Source: Ohtaekwangia sp035628875
GTDB lineage: Bacteria; Bacteroidota; Bacteroidia; Cytophagales; Cyclobacteriaceae
NCBI GenBank assembly: GCA_035628875.1
Contig: DASPIZ010000046.1
Location: 4,268 to 68,267 of the forward strand
Length of the DNA: 64,000 bases
Reading direction: 5' to 3'
Shown: positions 15,933 to 23,457 of the stretch, piece after piece
Layout of the letters: each line of letters opens with the position of its first letter
How positions within the stretch are numbered: the stretch's first letter is position 1
Made by a program: the position numbers and the translations under genes
The notes under the pieces: model-generated
Told to the model about the DNA's origin: nothing
Database searches by the model: none
What the model saw: only the letters and a program-made list of their open reading frames with translations

Positions 15933-17445
15933 TTATTTATTTGTTTTTAGGATTTTCTTCAAAACTGTTTTATTAAGCTGTCGAAAGTATACCAAGTAAA
16001 GACCATCAGATAGCCTGCGGACATCGATAAGCTCTGATTCTCTCGTATATACGAAACCTTCTTTTATAAGCTGACCCAAGTTATTGTATAACGCAAAATG
16101 ATAGGGCTGGAAACACTCTTGCGGGATGCGAATCTTAATATAATCTTTTGCTGGATTAGGGAATACAGAATATGCCTGATTCGCGTCACACGGTGTTCTC
16201 TCTCTGTTAGGAACACGCATGTTGAATGTGTTTTGAACAAAATTAGGTAGACCAGGGAATACCTTTCCTTGTCCAAAATCAAAAAACTTAAGCGTAATAT
16301 AGCAGTCAAACCCTCTAATGTTCGGTCGCTCAATAACGATGAGAGCATTTCTTTTCATTATGGTGAGTGAACCGGTTCCATCTAGGGTGCTGATATTTCC
16401 AGCAATGTATATTCTTCCGTCAGGTCCAATCTGCATTCCGGCTGCAAGTGTCGCCGAATATTTACCAATATTTGTCACTGAGTTGTTAGTAGAAAAAAGC
16501 GGTAGTTTCGAATCCCTGATAGCCTTTATGGAAGGGTTTGATAAATCAAATTGATAGATGTAATCACCAATGTCTCCAGCGGTTTCCAAGTAATGAAGGT
16601 CAACTCCCGATATGTAAAGTTTTGTATTATCTGGCGAAAAGGAAGTGCCGTAGTGGGAACTTAAATCAGTGATCGGCCGATAATTTGAAATTTTTCCATT
16701 CGAAGTATCAAAGTCGTAAAGCCCAATGGTAGTGACTCGCTTGAGCCTTGTCCCCCGGCGATCATTGTTCCATCGGGTGAAAATTTTATTTCACCATCAT
16801 TAGAGAAGCGATCCGTTAAATAAACAGAACCGATGGAATTTACAATTGGTGGTGAAATACCGGCCGTTGAAATTTCAAAAGATAAAAAAGCATCTGTATT
16901 TGCCTCATGAGTTACAAGCCAATAATCGTTTCCATTATTTGCTTAACCGCAATTTGATTCTCTGTGACGTTGCTCACCAGCATTTTATTCTTGGTAGTGA
17001 CGCCACCTAATCCATTATCAACCGACATGTCTATAATGGAGTAATACATATTCGATGCAATTCCGTTATCATAAACCGCTTTTATAGTGAATAAATAAAA
17101 TCTATTGGGATATCCCGGGAACGGCACAATTAATGCGCATTGATCAGCGGAGCTTGTTCCAAATAGGTCATTACCGTTATCCATCACATGATGGTTTTTA
17201 TTCCAAATCTTTTCCCCATTTGAATAAAATAACAGTTCACCGCTATGTTTGTCGCTGATGACCGTACCACCACCCTGCGTTTGCATGACACTGTTCTGCA
17301 ATGGTAACGGATAGTAATTGGAGTTAAAATCTAATCCCGCGTTATGGCCGAAATACCAAATACTAGCTTCTTTTTGGGCGAATGCAGAATGCTCAAGCCA
17401 AATAAAAATAAGCGTGATCAATATGATTTTTCCCTGTAAGTGCAT
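15933..17445 (-). pseudogene. frameshifted T9SS-exported protein
   Basis: Three reading frames join into one protein of about 500 residues. The first segment (17445 to about 16940) has a signal peptide and the typical start IWYFGHNAGLDFNSNYYP. The second (to about 16755) reads NGNDYWLVTHEANTDAF and KFSPDGTMIAGG. The third (to 15933) reads IGLYDFDTSNGKISNY and SFSPDNTKLYISG and ends in a type A T9SS sorting domain (VFPNPAKDYIKIRIP, then LIDVRRLSDGLYLVYF). Both junctions fit single-base deletions, the second near a run of five C on the plus strand. Exported propeller-like proteins of this type are common in Bacteroidota. Decay is more likely than two sequencing errors, but the latter is not excluded. 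Confidence 0.8.
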
Positions 17446-17559
17446 TGGCTTTAGTCAATACTTTTATTTACTAACTTGAATAGCCTACAAAATTGTGATA
17501 GCTTTTCCTAAGCTTGTAGAGACCTGTTCTAAAAAGAAAGTACAAATTTAGCTTTCAGG

Positions 17560-17767
17560 TCATGAGGTTATTTTGAAAAGAAAGCATTTTGAGAACAGGT
17601 GATATAATACTTATCGACTCCTTGGAATAAAAAATATAAACAAGATAACCCATAACGCCACTAAGAACCAGGTACAGATTCAGAATCGACTGAGTAATCA
17701 ATTTCACTCGCAAAGACCGTTGAACCAGTTCTGTAGCATCACGCTGTTTAGTAAATTGGAAAACGGA
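17560..17767 (-). pseudogene. possible remnant of a small membrane protein gene
   Basis: In the 512-base gap between the T9SS pseudogene and the tRNA fragment array, one minus-strand frame is open for about 68 codons and ends at 17560. It reads like protein (VQRSLRVKLITQSILNLYL, then SGVMGYLVYIFYSKES) with one hydrophobic helix. It has no ATG at its beginning; a GTG lies inside. An inverted repeat (ACCTGTTCT at 17522 and AGAACAGGT at 17592) overlaps its end. The rest of the gap holds nothing recognised. Confidence 0.3.
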
Positions 17768-17918
17768 TCAGGAATAGTTTAATTCCGAGGTCAACAATAT
17801 AGAACTATCTGTAACCGGCAGGAACTGAGTATTCGGTTTACTTCCTGCCTTGGGAGTTACATCGCTTCATCAAGAATAGCTGAAAATGTATACGCTTTTG
17901 TATCAACCGCCTAACAAT

Positions 17919-17946
17919 AAAAAAGGAGCTACGCTCGTAACTCCTT
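17919..17946 (-). terminator. terminator at the end of the tRNA-Asn/GIY-YIG array
   Basis: On the minus strand AAGGAGTTACG and CGTAGCTCCTT pair, with one G-T pair, and are followed by six T. It is 12 bases after the last tRNA fragment and would end a transcript begun at the tRNA-Asn promoter. Confidence 0.75.
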
Positions 17947-17957
17947 GATCTTTCAAT

Positions 17958-18018
17958 GCTCCTCCTCTAGGGCTTGAACCTATCCCGACCTATTCGGGAC
18001 TGATTAACAGTCAGGTGC
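17958..18018 (-). repeat. tRNA-Asn fragment B, fused to the 3' end of GIY-YIG gene 2
   Basis: It contains the tRNA-Asn sequence from the end of the D stem (GCACCTGACTGTTAATCAG), the hairpin TCCCGAATAGGTCGGGA, and the T arm and acceptor 3' strand. The first 15 bases are also the last codons and stop of the GIY-YIG gene. Confidence 0.88.
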
Positions 18019-18318
18019 GATTCGATTTTCATTTTCGATTCTTTCTAGGATTCGTTTAACAAGTCCTTCATCTGCGATGAGCGATTCGATAAATTTTCTG
18101 CTCTTCATCCTCTTGATAAACTTTTCCAGGTTAATGGCAATTTGAATAGAATCACAATGGATCGAGCGTTTTAACACCCATGGAATTCCCTTTGCGGTAA
18201 ATTTTCTGGATTCAATGGGGTTATTATGAAAAAGCAGCCTTCGCTCGACATTTTCGGACCGGCCGATATAAAACTTATCAATCGTATGGGAATAAATGAT
18301 GTAAACAAAATGATGCAT
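18004..18318 (-). CDS. GIY-YIG nuclease, copy 2
   Basis: 104 aa, a single GIY-YIG domain of the small UvrC/YhbQ type. The core motif reads FVYIIY then FYIGRSENVERR; the catalytic Glu is probably in INLEKFIKRMKSRKF. It is 93 of 104 residues identical to copy 1, and the two starts are 455 bases apart. The last five codons (APDC and the stop TAA) are tRNA-Asn anticodon-arm sequence. The ATG follows the T-run of a terminator-like hairpin by about 5 bases. Small GIY-YIG proteins are sometimes annotated as excinuclease subunits, but the position argues for a homing-type or mobile-unit nuclease (inference). Confidence 0.9.
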   Translation of the reverse strand: MHHFVYIIYSHTIDKFYIGRSENVERRLLFHNNPIESRKFTAKGIPWVLKRSIHCDSIQIAINLEKFIKRMKSRKFIESLIADEGLVKRILERIENENRIAPDC

Positions 18319-18323
18319 AACGT

Positions 18324-18353
18324 AAAAAAGCCACCGTTTATCAGTGGCTTTTT
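18324..18353 (-). terminator. terminator-like hairpin just before GIY-YIG gene 2
   Basis: AAAAAGCCAC and GTGGCTTTTT around a loop of about 10 bases, between tRNA fragment C and the ATG at 18318. Transcription from the tRNA-Asn promoter would meet this signal before reaching the gene. Confidence 0.7.
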
Positions 18354-18404
18354 GCTCCTCCTCTAGGGCTTGAACCTATCCCGAACCTTCGGGACTGATT
18401 AACA
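18354..18404 (-). repeat. tRNA-Asn fragment C
   Basis: Starts at the anticodon (GTTAATCAG), has the hairpin TCCCGAAGGTTCGGGA, then the tRNA-Asn T arm and acceptor 3' strand. A spacer CATTTTACTT separates it from fragment D; nearly the same spacer follows the complete tRNA-Asn. Confidence 0.85.
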
Positions 18405-18412
18405 AGTAAAAT

Positions 18413-18473
18413 GCTCCTCCTCTAGGGCTTGAACCTATCCCGACTTATTCGGGACTGATTAACAGTCAGGTGC
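18413..18473 (-). repeat. tRNA-Asn fragment D, fused to the 3' end of GIY-YIG gene 1
   Basis: Same structure as fragment B: the anticodon arm from GCACCTGAC onward, the hairpin TCCCGAATAAGTCGGGA, then the T arm and acceptor 3' strand. Its 5' part overlaps the last codons and stop of the GIY-YIG gene. Confidence 0.88.
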
Positions 18474-18773
18474 GATTCGATTTTCATTTTCGATTTTTTT
18501 TAGAATTCGTTTAACAAGTTCTTCATCTGCAATGAGCGATTCTATAAATTTCCTGCTCTTCATCCTCTTGATAAACTTTTCCAGGTTAATGGCGATTTGA
18601 ATCGAATCACATTGGATTGAGGTTTTTAATATCCATGGAATTCCCTTTGCTGTAAATTTTCTGGATTCAATTGGATTATTATGAAAAAGAACCCTTCGCT
18701 CGACATTTTCTGACCGACCGATATAAAACTTATCAATCGTTTGGGAATAAAGAACGTAAACAACATGATGCAT
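18459..18773 (-). CDS. GIY-YIG nuclease, copy 1
   Basis: 104 aa, intact single-domain GIY-YIG nuclease (VVYVLY, FYIGRSENVERR, INLEKFIKRMKSRKF). Eleven residues differ from copy 2, mostly conservative, so selection on the protein is plausible. As in copy 2, the C-terminus and stop codon come from a tRNA-Asn anticodon arm (fragment D), and the start lies right after a terminator-like hairpin. It is the copy nearest to the complete tRNA-Asn gene and reads in the same direction. No integrase or transposase is near, so the nuclease itself is the only visible mobility function. Confidence 0.9.
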   Translation of the reverse strand: MHHVVYVLYSQTIDKFYIGRSENVERRVLFHNNPIESRKFTAKGIPWILKTSIQCDSIQIAINLEKFIKRMKSRKFIESLIADEELVKRILKKIENENRIAPDC

Positions 18774-18779
18774 AACGTG

Positions 18780-18810
18780 AAAAAGCCACCGTTTTATCAG
18801 TGGCTTTTTT
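18780..18810 (-). terminator. terminator-like hairpin just before GIY-YIG gene 1
   Basis: AAAAAAGCCACTG/GGTGGCTTTTT type stem, the same element as at 18324 and 15021. It separates fragment E from the ATG at 18773. Confidence 0.7.
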
Positions 18811-18861
18811 GCTCCTCCTCTAGGGCTTGAACCTATCCCGAAAGTTCGGGACTGATTAACA
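18811..18861 (-). repeat. tRNA-Asn fragment E
   Basis: Starts at the anticodon, with the hairpin TCCCGAACTTTCGGGA, then TAGGTTCAAGCCCTAG and the acceptor strand. It is separated by only a few bases from fragment F on one side and by the hairpin from GIY-YIG gene 1 on the other. Confidence 0.85.
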
Positions 18862-18865
18862 AAAT

Positions 18866-18917
18866 GTTCCGCCTCTAGGCCTTGAACCTATCCCGACCTA
18901 TTCGGGACTGATTAACA
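18866..18917 (-). repeat. tRNA-Asn fragment F, the most diverged copy
   Basis: Same order of parts, with the hairpin TCCCGAATAGGTCGGGA, but with changes in the T arm (CAAGGCCTAG) and acceptor strand (AGGCGGAAC). It lies 9 bases after the complete tRNA-Asn, in the same orientation. Confidence 0.8.
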
Positions 18918-18926
18918 AAGTAAATG

Positions 18927-19000
18927 CTCCTCCTCTAGGGCTTGAACCTAGGACCCCCTGATTAACAGTCAGGTGCTCTAACCAGCTGAGCTAAGGAGGA
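18927..19000 (-). tRNA. tRNA-Asn, anticodon GTT
   Basis: Complete cloverleaf on the minus strand: acceptor TCCTCCT/AGGAGGA, D stem GCTC/GAGC, anticodon stem CCTGA/TCAGG with loop CTGTTAA, T stem CTAGG/CCTAG with loop TTCAAGC, and discriminator G. CCA is not encoded (the next bases are CAT). It is the only complete tRNA in a run of six related sequences and the likely source of the fragments downstream. Confidence 0.96.
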
Positions 19001-19019
19001 ATCCTTAAATTTGGGAGTG

Positions 19020-19052
19020 CAATAATAAGAGGTTCGGTCTTAAAATGCCAAA
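19020..19052 (-). promoter_or_regulatory. promoter of the tRNA-Asn gene and array
   Basis: On the minus strand TTTG (19052-19049), a 21-base gap and TATTATTG (19027-19020) match the Bacteroidota promoter, with one mismatch in the -7 element. The transcript would start about 13 bases before the tRNA. Confidence 0.65.
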
Positions 19053-19083
19053 ATACCGGATAAATTTTCTGGAAAATCTATGT

Positions 19084-19380
19084 TTACCTGTCTGCCGCTT
19101 TCCGGAAAATCTTCGCATCAGCGTAAAATGTGCCCAATGGAACAAACGACGCCAAAATAGCAATGGATAATGTCTTAAATGACCACCGCACTTGGGCATG
19201 AACCACCAACACATATATAATATACAGCACGAATAAAACGCCATGCGCCATACCTACTACCCGTACGGCCGCCGGCATTTCCCAATAATATTTTAGCGGC
19301 ATCGCAATGCCCAGCAGGATTAAAAAAGAAAGGCCTTCCAGGAAACCGATGATGCGTAATTGTCCTAAAAATGTTTTCAT
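19084..19380 (-). CDS. DUF3817-family integral membrane protein
   Basis: 98 aa with three hydrophobic helices and the DUF3817 signature: LRIIGFLEGLSFLILLGIAMPLKYYW, then RVVGMAHGVLFVLYIIYVL, then a third helix and FVPLGTFYADAKI. Length fits the family. Function is unknown. Single leftward gene; its start region is separated from the next gene by a gap of 288 bases with no recognised element. Confidence 0.88.
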   Translation of the reverse strand: MKTFLGQLRIIGFLEGLSFLILLGIAMPLKYYWEMPAAVRVVGMAHGVLFVLYIIYVLVVHAQVRWSFKTLSIAILASFVPLGTFYADAKIFRKAADR

Positions 19381-19668
19381 GAAGTTAGGTTTGGAACCGG
19401 GTGATTTTTCCGCAATTATAAACTATTGTAGTTATTTTCTCTTAACTCAATTCAATCCTCGTCAATTAAGTTCCGTTCTTTTGATTTTCAGACATTAATA
19501 GGAGCCACCATATAAAAATTAAATTCATCAGTCGTAATCGGAAATATTTATTCCATCATGCGAATAACATGTTATTTTAGCGCCGCTTATCGCTCCTGAA
19601 ATTTATTGAAGTACATGACCGCGCAAAAAATATAACCACTATTTTCGCCTTAAATCCACCTTCCTGCT

Positions 19669-21603
19669 ATGAATATTTTAATTCGATTTCTACTCATTGT
19701 TATTCTGGGATCGCTTTCAAGTTCAAGTTTTGCTGATGTAAGACTTCCGAAAATTTTTAGTGACAATATGGTTGTTCAGCGCGATCAGAACTTAAAGGTT
19801 TGGGGATGGGCCAAGGCTGGAGAAAGTGTTAAAGTAGAATTTAACGGACAATCGGTGAAGGCAAAGGCCTCCAAGAATGGCACGTGGACTGTGACGTTTA
19901 AACCAATGAAACATGGCGGTCCTTTCGAAATGAAAATATCTGGTAAAACTAACAACATCGTACTGCAAAATATTCTTATCGGTGATGTGTGGCTGGGCAG
20001 TGGGCAATCGAACATGGAGTGGATCATGAACAACACAAAAGATGCTTCGCAAGATATTCCTGCTGCGAATTATCCAAAGATCCGTTTATTCACGGTGGAC
20101 AAAACCACCAGTTATACACCAGAAGCAGATTTGTCGGGTGGTCCGTGGTTAGAATGTACACCACAAAATGTTCAGTTCTTTTCTGCGGTAGCCTACTATT
20201 TTGGTCGCAAACTTCATGAAGAATTAGACGTACCGATTGGCCTGATCAATTCTTCGTGGGGAGGAACGAAGATTGAGCCGTGGATCAGTTGGGATTTGAT
20301 GGGCAAAGAGGAACCCTACAAGCACATCAAAGTGGCGGACCATGCAAAGAATGCTGCTGAAAACAAAAAAAATGAGCAGCGATATATTGAAGCCAGAAAA
20401 TTAAACAAAGGTGAACTCGAACGGTGGTTTGATACTGAAACAAAGCCTACCGGGTGGCAATCCGTTGAAGTGCCTAACGAATGGGGACAAACACCAATCG
20501 GCGACGTTGATGGCATTATATGGTTTCAGAAGGAGTTTGAGTTGCCTGCTGCAATGGAAAGTAAACCGTTGATTTTAAGCCTTGGACCGATCGATGATGA
20601 AGATGTCACTTATGTGAATGGTACTAAAGTAGGTGCGCTTACGATTTATAATAAGGACAGAATATATCCGATAAAACAAGGTATACTGAAAGCCGGGAAA
20701 AACCTGATCACTGTCAAGGTTACAGATAACCAGGGCGGAGGCGGGATGAATGGCAAACCAGAACAATTATACATAGAAGGAGAGGGCCAACGTATCTCGC
20801 TGGCGGGAACGTGGACGTATAAAAAGGAAGTAGTCAATGCTGATTTCGGTATCAAAGATGTAGGTCCGAATTCTTTTGCGTCGTTACTGTACAATGCGAT
20901 GATTGCACCAATTGTCCAATACCCTATCCGTGGTGTGATCTGGTATCAGGGTGAATCAAATGCAAATGAAGCTTACCAGTACCGGCGATTATTTCCTATG
21001 TTAATCAATGATTGGCGCGCGAAATGGGGATATGAAATGCCTTTCTTCTGGGTTCAGCTTGCTAATTTTATGGCGCCTTCTGCAACGCCTGGAGAAAGCG
21101 CTTGGGCAGAATTACGTGAAGCACAAAACATGACGTTATCATTACCAGCTACAGGACAAGCCGTGATCATTGACATCGGAGAAGCAGATGATATTCATCC
21201 ACGCAATAAAAAAGATGTTGGTCATCGCCTGGCATTAAGTGCACTTCATGTGGCTTATGGAAAAGACATTGTTTATGAAGGACCTGTTTACGAAAGTTTA
21301 TTAGTAGCGGGTGACCGTGCTGTGCTTACTTTCAAAAATGCCGATCAGGGTTTAAAGGCATACGGTGATAAGTATGGTTACCTGAAAGGATTTGCTATCG
21401 CCGGGGCAGATAAAAAATTCGTTTGGGCCAAAGCATACATTGAGGGAGACAAAGTGGTTGTTCACAGTGAGTCAGTAAAAGATCCTGTTGCAGTGCGATA
21501 TGCCTGGGGTGATAATCCCGACGACGCAAATTTGTATAACAATGCAGACCTACCCGCATCACCGTTTAGAACAGACACCTGGAAGGGTGTAACATTTAAG
21601 TAA
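19669..21603 (+). CDS. exported sialate O-acetylesterase
   Basis: 644 aa. A signal peptide (to about residue 22, SSSFAD) is followed by an N-terminal beta domain, then the SGNH-type esterase with GDVWLGSGQSNMEW (nucleophile Ser near 114) and the Asp-His pair in EADDIHPRN (near 510). A galactose-binding-like jelly roll is inserted at about 245-375 (WFQKEFELPAAMESKPLILS to YIEGEGQRISL), an arrangement known in this family. It removes acetyl groups from sialic acids or from other acetylated glycans. No sialidase gene is near, so plant or algal polysaccharide esters are equally possible substrates. Confidence 0.9.
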   Translation: MNILIRFLLIVILGSLSSSSFADVRLPKIFSDNMVVQRDQNLKVWGWAKAGESVKVEFNGQSVKAKASKNGTWTVTFKPMKHGGPFEMKISGKTNNIVLQNILIGDVWLGSGQSNMEWIMNNTKDASQDIPAANYPKIRLFTVDKTTSYTPEADLSGGPWLECTPQNVQFFSAVAYYFGRKLHEELDVPIGLINSSWGGTKIEPWISWDLMGKEEPYKHIKVADHAKNAAENKKNEQRYIEARKLNKGELERWFDTETKPTGWQSVEVPNEWGQTPIGDVDGIIWFQKEFELPAAMESKPLILSLGPIDDEDVTYVNGTKVGALTIYNKDRIYPIKQGILKAGKNLITVKVTDNQGGGGMNGKPEQLYIEGEGQRISLAGTWTYKKEVVNADFGIKDVGPNSFASLLYNAMIAPIVQYPIRGVIWYQGESNANEAYQYRRLFPMLINDWRAKWGYEMPFFWVQLANFMAPSATPGESAWAELREAQNMTLSLPATGQAVIIDIGEADDIHPRNKKDVGHRLALSALHVAYGKDIVYEGPVYESLLVAGDRAVLTFKNADQGLKAYGDKYGYLKGFAIAGADKKFVWAKAYIEGDKVVVHSESVKDPVAVRYAWGDNPDDANLYNNADLPASPFRTDTWKGVTFK

Positions 21604-21624
21604 TACCAAAACAATTTATTTTAT

Positions 21625-22137
21625 ATGATGATTTTAGATGATACCACATTGGACAAGCAAGTCGTGTTGAAGAATGTGGAAGAGCACATTAAGTCTCTTG
21701 GCTTCACCATTGTGCAAAAAGATTTTAATCGCCCGTGGGGAGGTTTCCTTGTGATCGAAGAAGCAGAAGCTGAAAAATTTGCCAGTGTATTTTTTCCACA
21801 CCTTGCGTTTTCAACCATTAAAACGGGTAAGCTGAGCCCTAAAATTCTGATCGTTGAGGCGAATAAACGTTTATCGTGGCAATACCATCACCGTCGTGCC
21901 GAAATATGGAAAGTAATTGGTGGTAAAGTGGGTGTGGTTACCAGTGATACAGATGAGCAAGGCGAAATCCAGCAATTGAGTGTGGATGATGTAATTCAAC
22001 TATCGCAAGGGCAACGTCATCGGCTCGTAGGCTTAAATCAATGGGGAGTTTTAGCAGAGATATGGCAGCATACCAATCCCGAACAACCTTCCGATGAAGA
22101 TGACATCGTACGGGTTCAGGATGATTTTGGAAGATAA
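21625..22137 (+). CDS. type II mannose-6-phosphate isomerase-like cupin
   Basis: 170 aa. The C-terminal cupin has NKRLSWQYHHRRAEIWKVIGGKVGV, with the metal ligands in HHRRAE, and GQRHRLVGLNQWGVLAEIWQ. This is the family of the cupin domain found at the end of GDP-mannose pyrophosphorylase/phosphomannose isomerase proteins; stand-alone members are often named phosphoheptose isomerase without proof. The N-terminal 60 residues (VEEHIKSLGFTIVQKDFNRPWGGF) are typical of the Bacteroidota form. Twenty-one bases after the esterase gene, probably in the same transcript. Confidence 0.78.
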   Translation: MMILDDTTLDKQVVLKNVEEHIKSLGFTIVQKDFNRPWGGFLVIEEAEAEKFASVFFPHLAFSTIKTGKLSPKILIVEANKRLSWQYHHRRAEIWKVIGGKVGVVTSDTDEQGEIQQLSVDDVIQLSQGQRHRLVGLNQWGVLAEIWQHTNPEQPSDEDDIVRVQDDFGR

Positions 22138-22154
22138 TCGGATGATATCAGTGA

Positions 22155-23162
22155 CTATCGGTTCGTCATGATCCGGCCGAAGACCTGTAAAATTTTATAA
22201 GCGAGAATGGGGTCCTTGTACATACGCCAACCTTTTTGGATTTGTGCAAGAACCCCTTTCGTATTTTTAGTTTTATGCCAGAGTTCGCTGGCAGTTTCTA
22301 CCGCATAATGTGCATAAAATTTTTTGGAGCCTTTCAGAATTTTCTCACGATGTGATGCGGGGAGATACGTGTTAATTTTTTTCATCACGAACTCCAGGTC
22401 TTTCAGGTTTTGGCCATTCGCCCGCGACTGTCCTGAAATCGATTCTTCGTGAGTTCGCGAAGACGCCAATAGTGCAGGTGTGTATCCAAAAGAATACCTC
22501 GTTGCAATTCTGGCCCACATTTCCCAATCCTCTGCGTAGTGTACACCGTAAAATCCACCGAGGTCTTCATAAACATCCCGCTTGACGGCTATACTTGCAT
22601 AATGAATGCGTCTTTTTTCAGCCAGGCGAAGCAACCAGTTCTCCAGTACACAGGCTACAGGTGCTTCAATATCCTGTAACGCAGTGGTTGCACCGTTTTC
22701 GTCAATTTGTTTGAACCGGGAGAAAGCAGCACCGATATGGGGATAGGTATCGAATAGTGATCCAAGGTGTTCGTAAAAGCCCGGATGTACGAGGTCATCG
22801 CTGTGTAAAATATGAATGTAATACCCTTTGGAGAGATTTAAACAGGTTTCAAAATTCCGAAGGCTTCCTACGTTGTAAGGTTGCCGATAGTAACTCACCC
22901 TGCCTTGACCGATATCGCGTACTATCGCTTGAACATTGATGTCTGTACTGCAATCATCGACAACCTCAATTTGCATCTCGCCTTCCGGCAATGCCTGGCC
23001 AAGCACACTATTTAATGTTTGTTCAAGATATCGTCCGGCATTGTAAACTGGAATCATAACCGACCATTTCGGCCGATTACCAGGTTCCACAGGCTTGATG
23101 GCCGGCGGGCGTTGTGGTGTACGCTCCGGTGAAATGGTTTGCCAACTAACAGTGAGTTCCAA
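22155..23162 (-). CDS. family 2 glycosyltransferase
   Basis: 335 aa. GT-A fold with WSVMIPVYNAGRYLEQTLNSV, the nucleotide-binding EVVDDCSTD and the metal-binding LHSDDLVHPGFYEHL. The acceptor-side motif follows as YAEDWEMWARIA. It transfers a sugar from an activated donor to a glycan or lipid in the cytoplasm; donor and acceptor cannot be told from sequence. No polysaccharide cluster surrounds it, and it faces the cupin gene with 17 bases between stops. Confidence 0.9.
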   Translation of the reverse strand: MELTVSWQTISPERTPQRPPAIKPVEPGNRPKWSVMIPVYNAGRYLEQTLNSVLGQALPEGEMQIEVVDDCSTDINVQAIVRDIGQGRVSYYRQPYNVGSLRNFETCLNLSKGYYIHILHSDDLVHPGFYEHLGSLFDTYPHIGAAFSRFKQIDENGATTALQDIEAPVACVLENWLLRLAEKRRIHYASIAVKRDVYEDLGGFYGVHYAEDWEMWARIATRYSFGYTPALLASSRTHEESISGQSRANGQNLKDLEFVMKKINTYLPASHREKILKGSKKFYAHYAVETASELWHKTKNTKGVLAQIQKGWRMYKDPILAYKILQVFGRIMTNR

Positions 23163-23325
23163 AATAGTCTGATTTCAATCAAACCAAAAATAAGGTAATT
23201 CACCGATACAAAATGTAATCCAACGGTAATTTTGTCTCCGAAGTAAGGTTACACCTGCAATGAGACATTTCTTGATTAGGACTCGTTTTTTATGACGTTT
23301 TATTTTACAAATCATCATTTAACGA

Positions 23326-23342
23326 CATTATGTCACATAATG
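23326..23342. promoter_or_regulatory. palindrome upstream of hsp20
   Basis: CATTATG-TCA-CATAATG is a perfect inverted repeat 116 bases before the hsp20 start, in the gap of 295 bases between divergent genes. It may be an operator for the heat-shock gene or for the divergent glycosyltransferase gene. Confidence 0.4.
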
Positions 23343-23457
23343 CTTCTGTTTTGTGACCTATTTAAGTCATATTGGCATTAAACTGCGTTCGGCATACTTT
23401 TTCATCTGGAAGGGTTAAACGAAAAAAATCAAATGTTAAACCCAAAAAAATACAACT

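Noticed and set aside
17522..17600. Inverted repeat ACCTGTTCT/AGAACAGGT as a transposon end pair
   Set aside because: Only about 80 bases apart, no target duplication and no further copies seen in the window.
17958..18917. The five repeated tRNA-like sequences as functional tRNA genes
   Set aside because: All lack the D arm and acceptor 5' strand, and the variable region is replaced by a hairpin. Only 18927-19000 is complete.
17958..18917. CRISPR-like or integron-like array
   Set aside because: Spacing is irregular, the spacers are either under 10 bases or nuclease genes, no cas or integrase gene is present, and the repeats are clearly tRNA-Asn 3' halves. The hairpins do recall attC sites but have no attC core.
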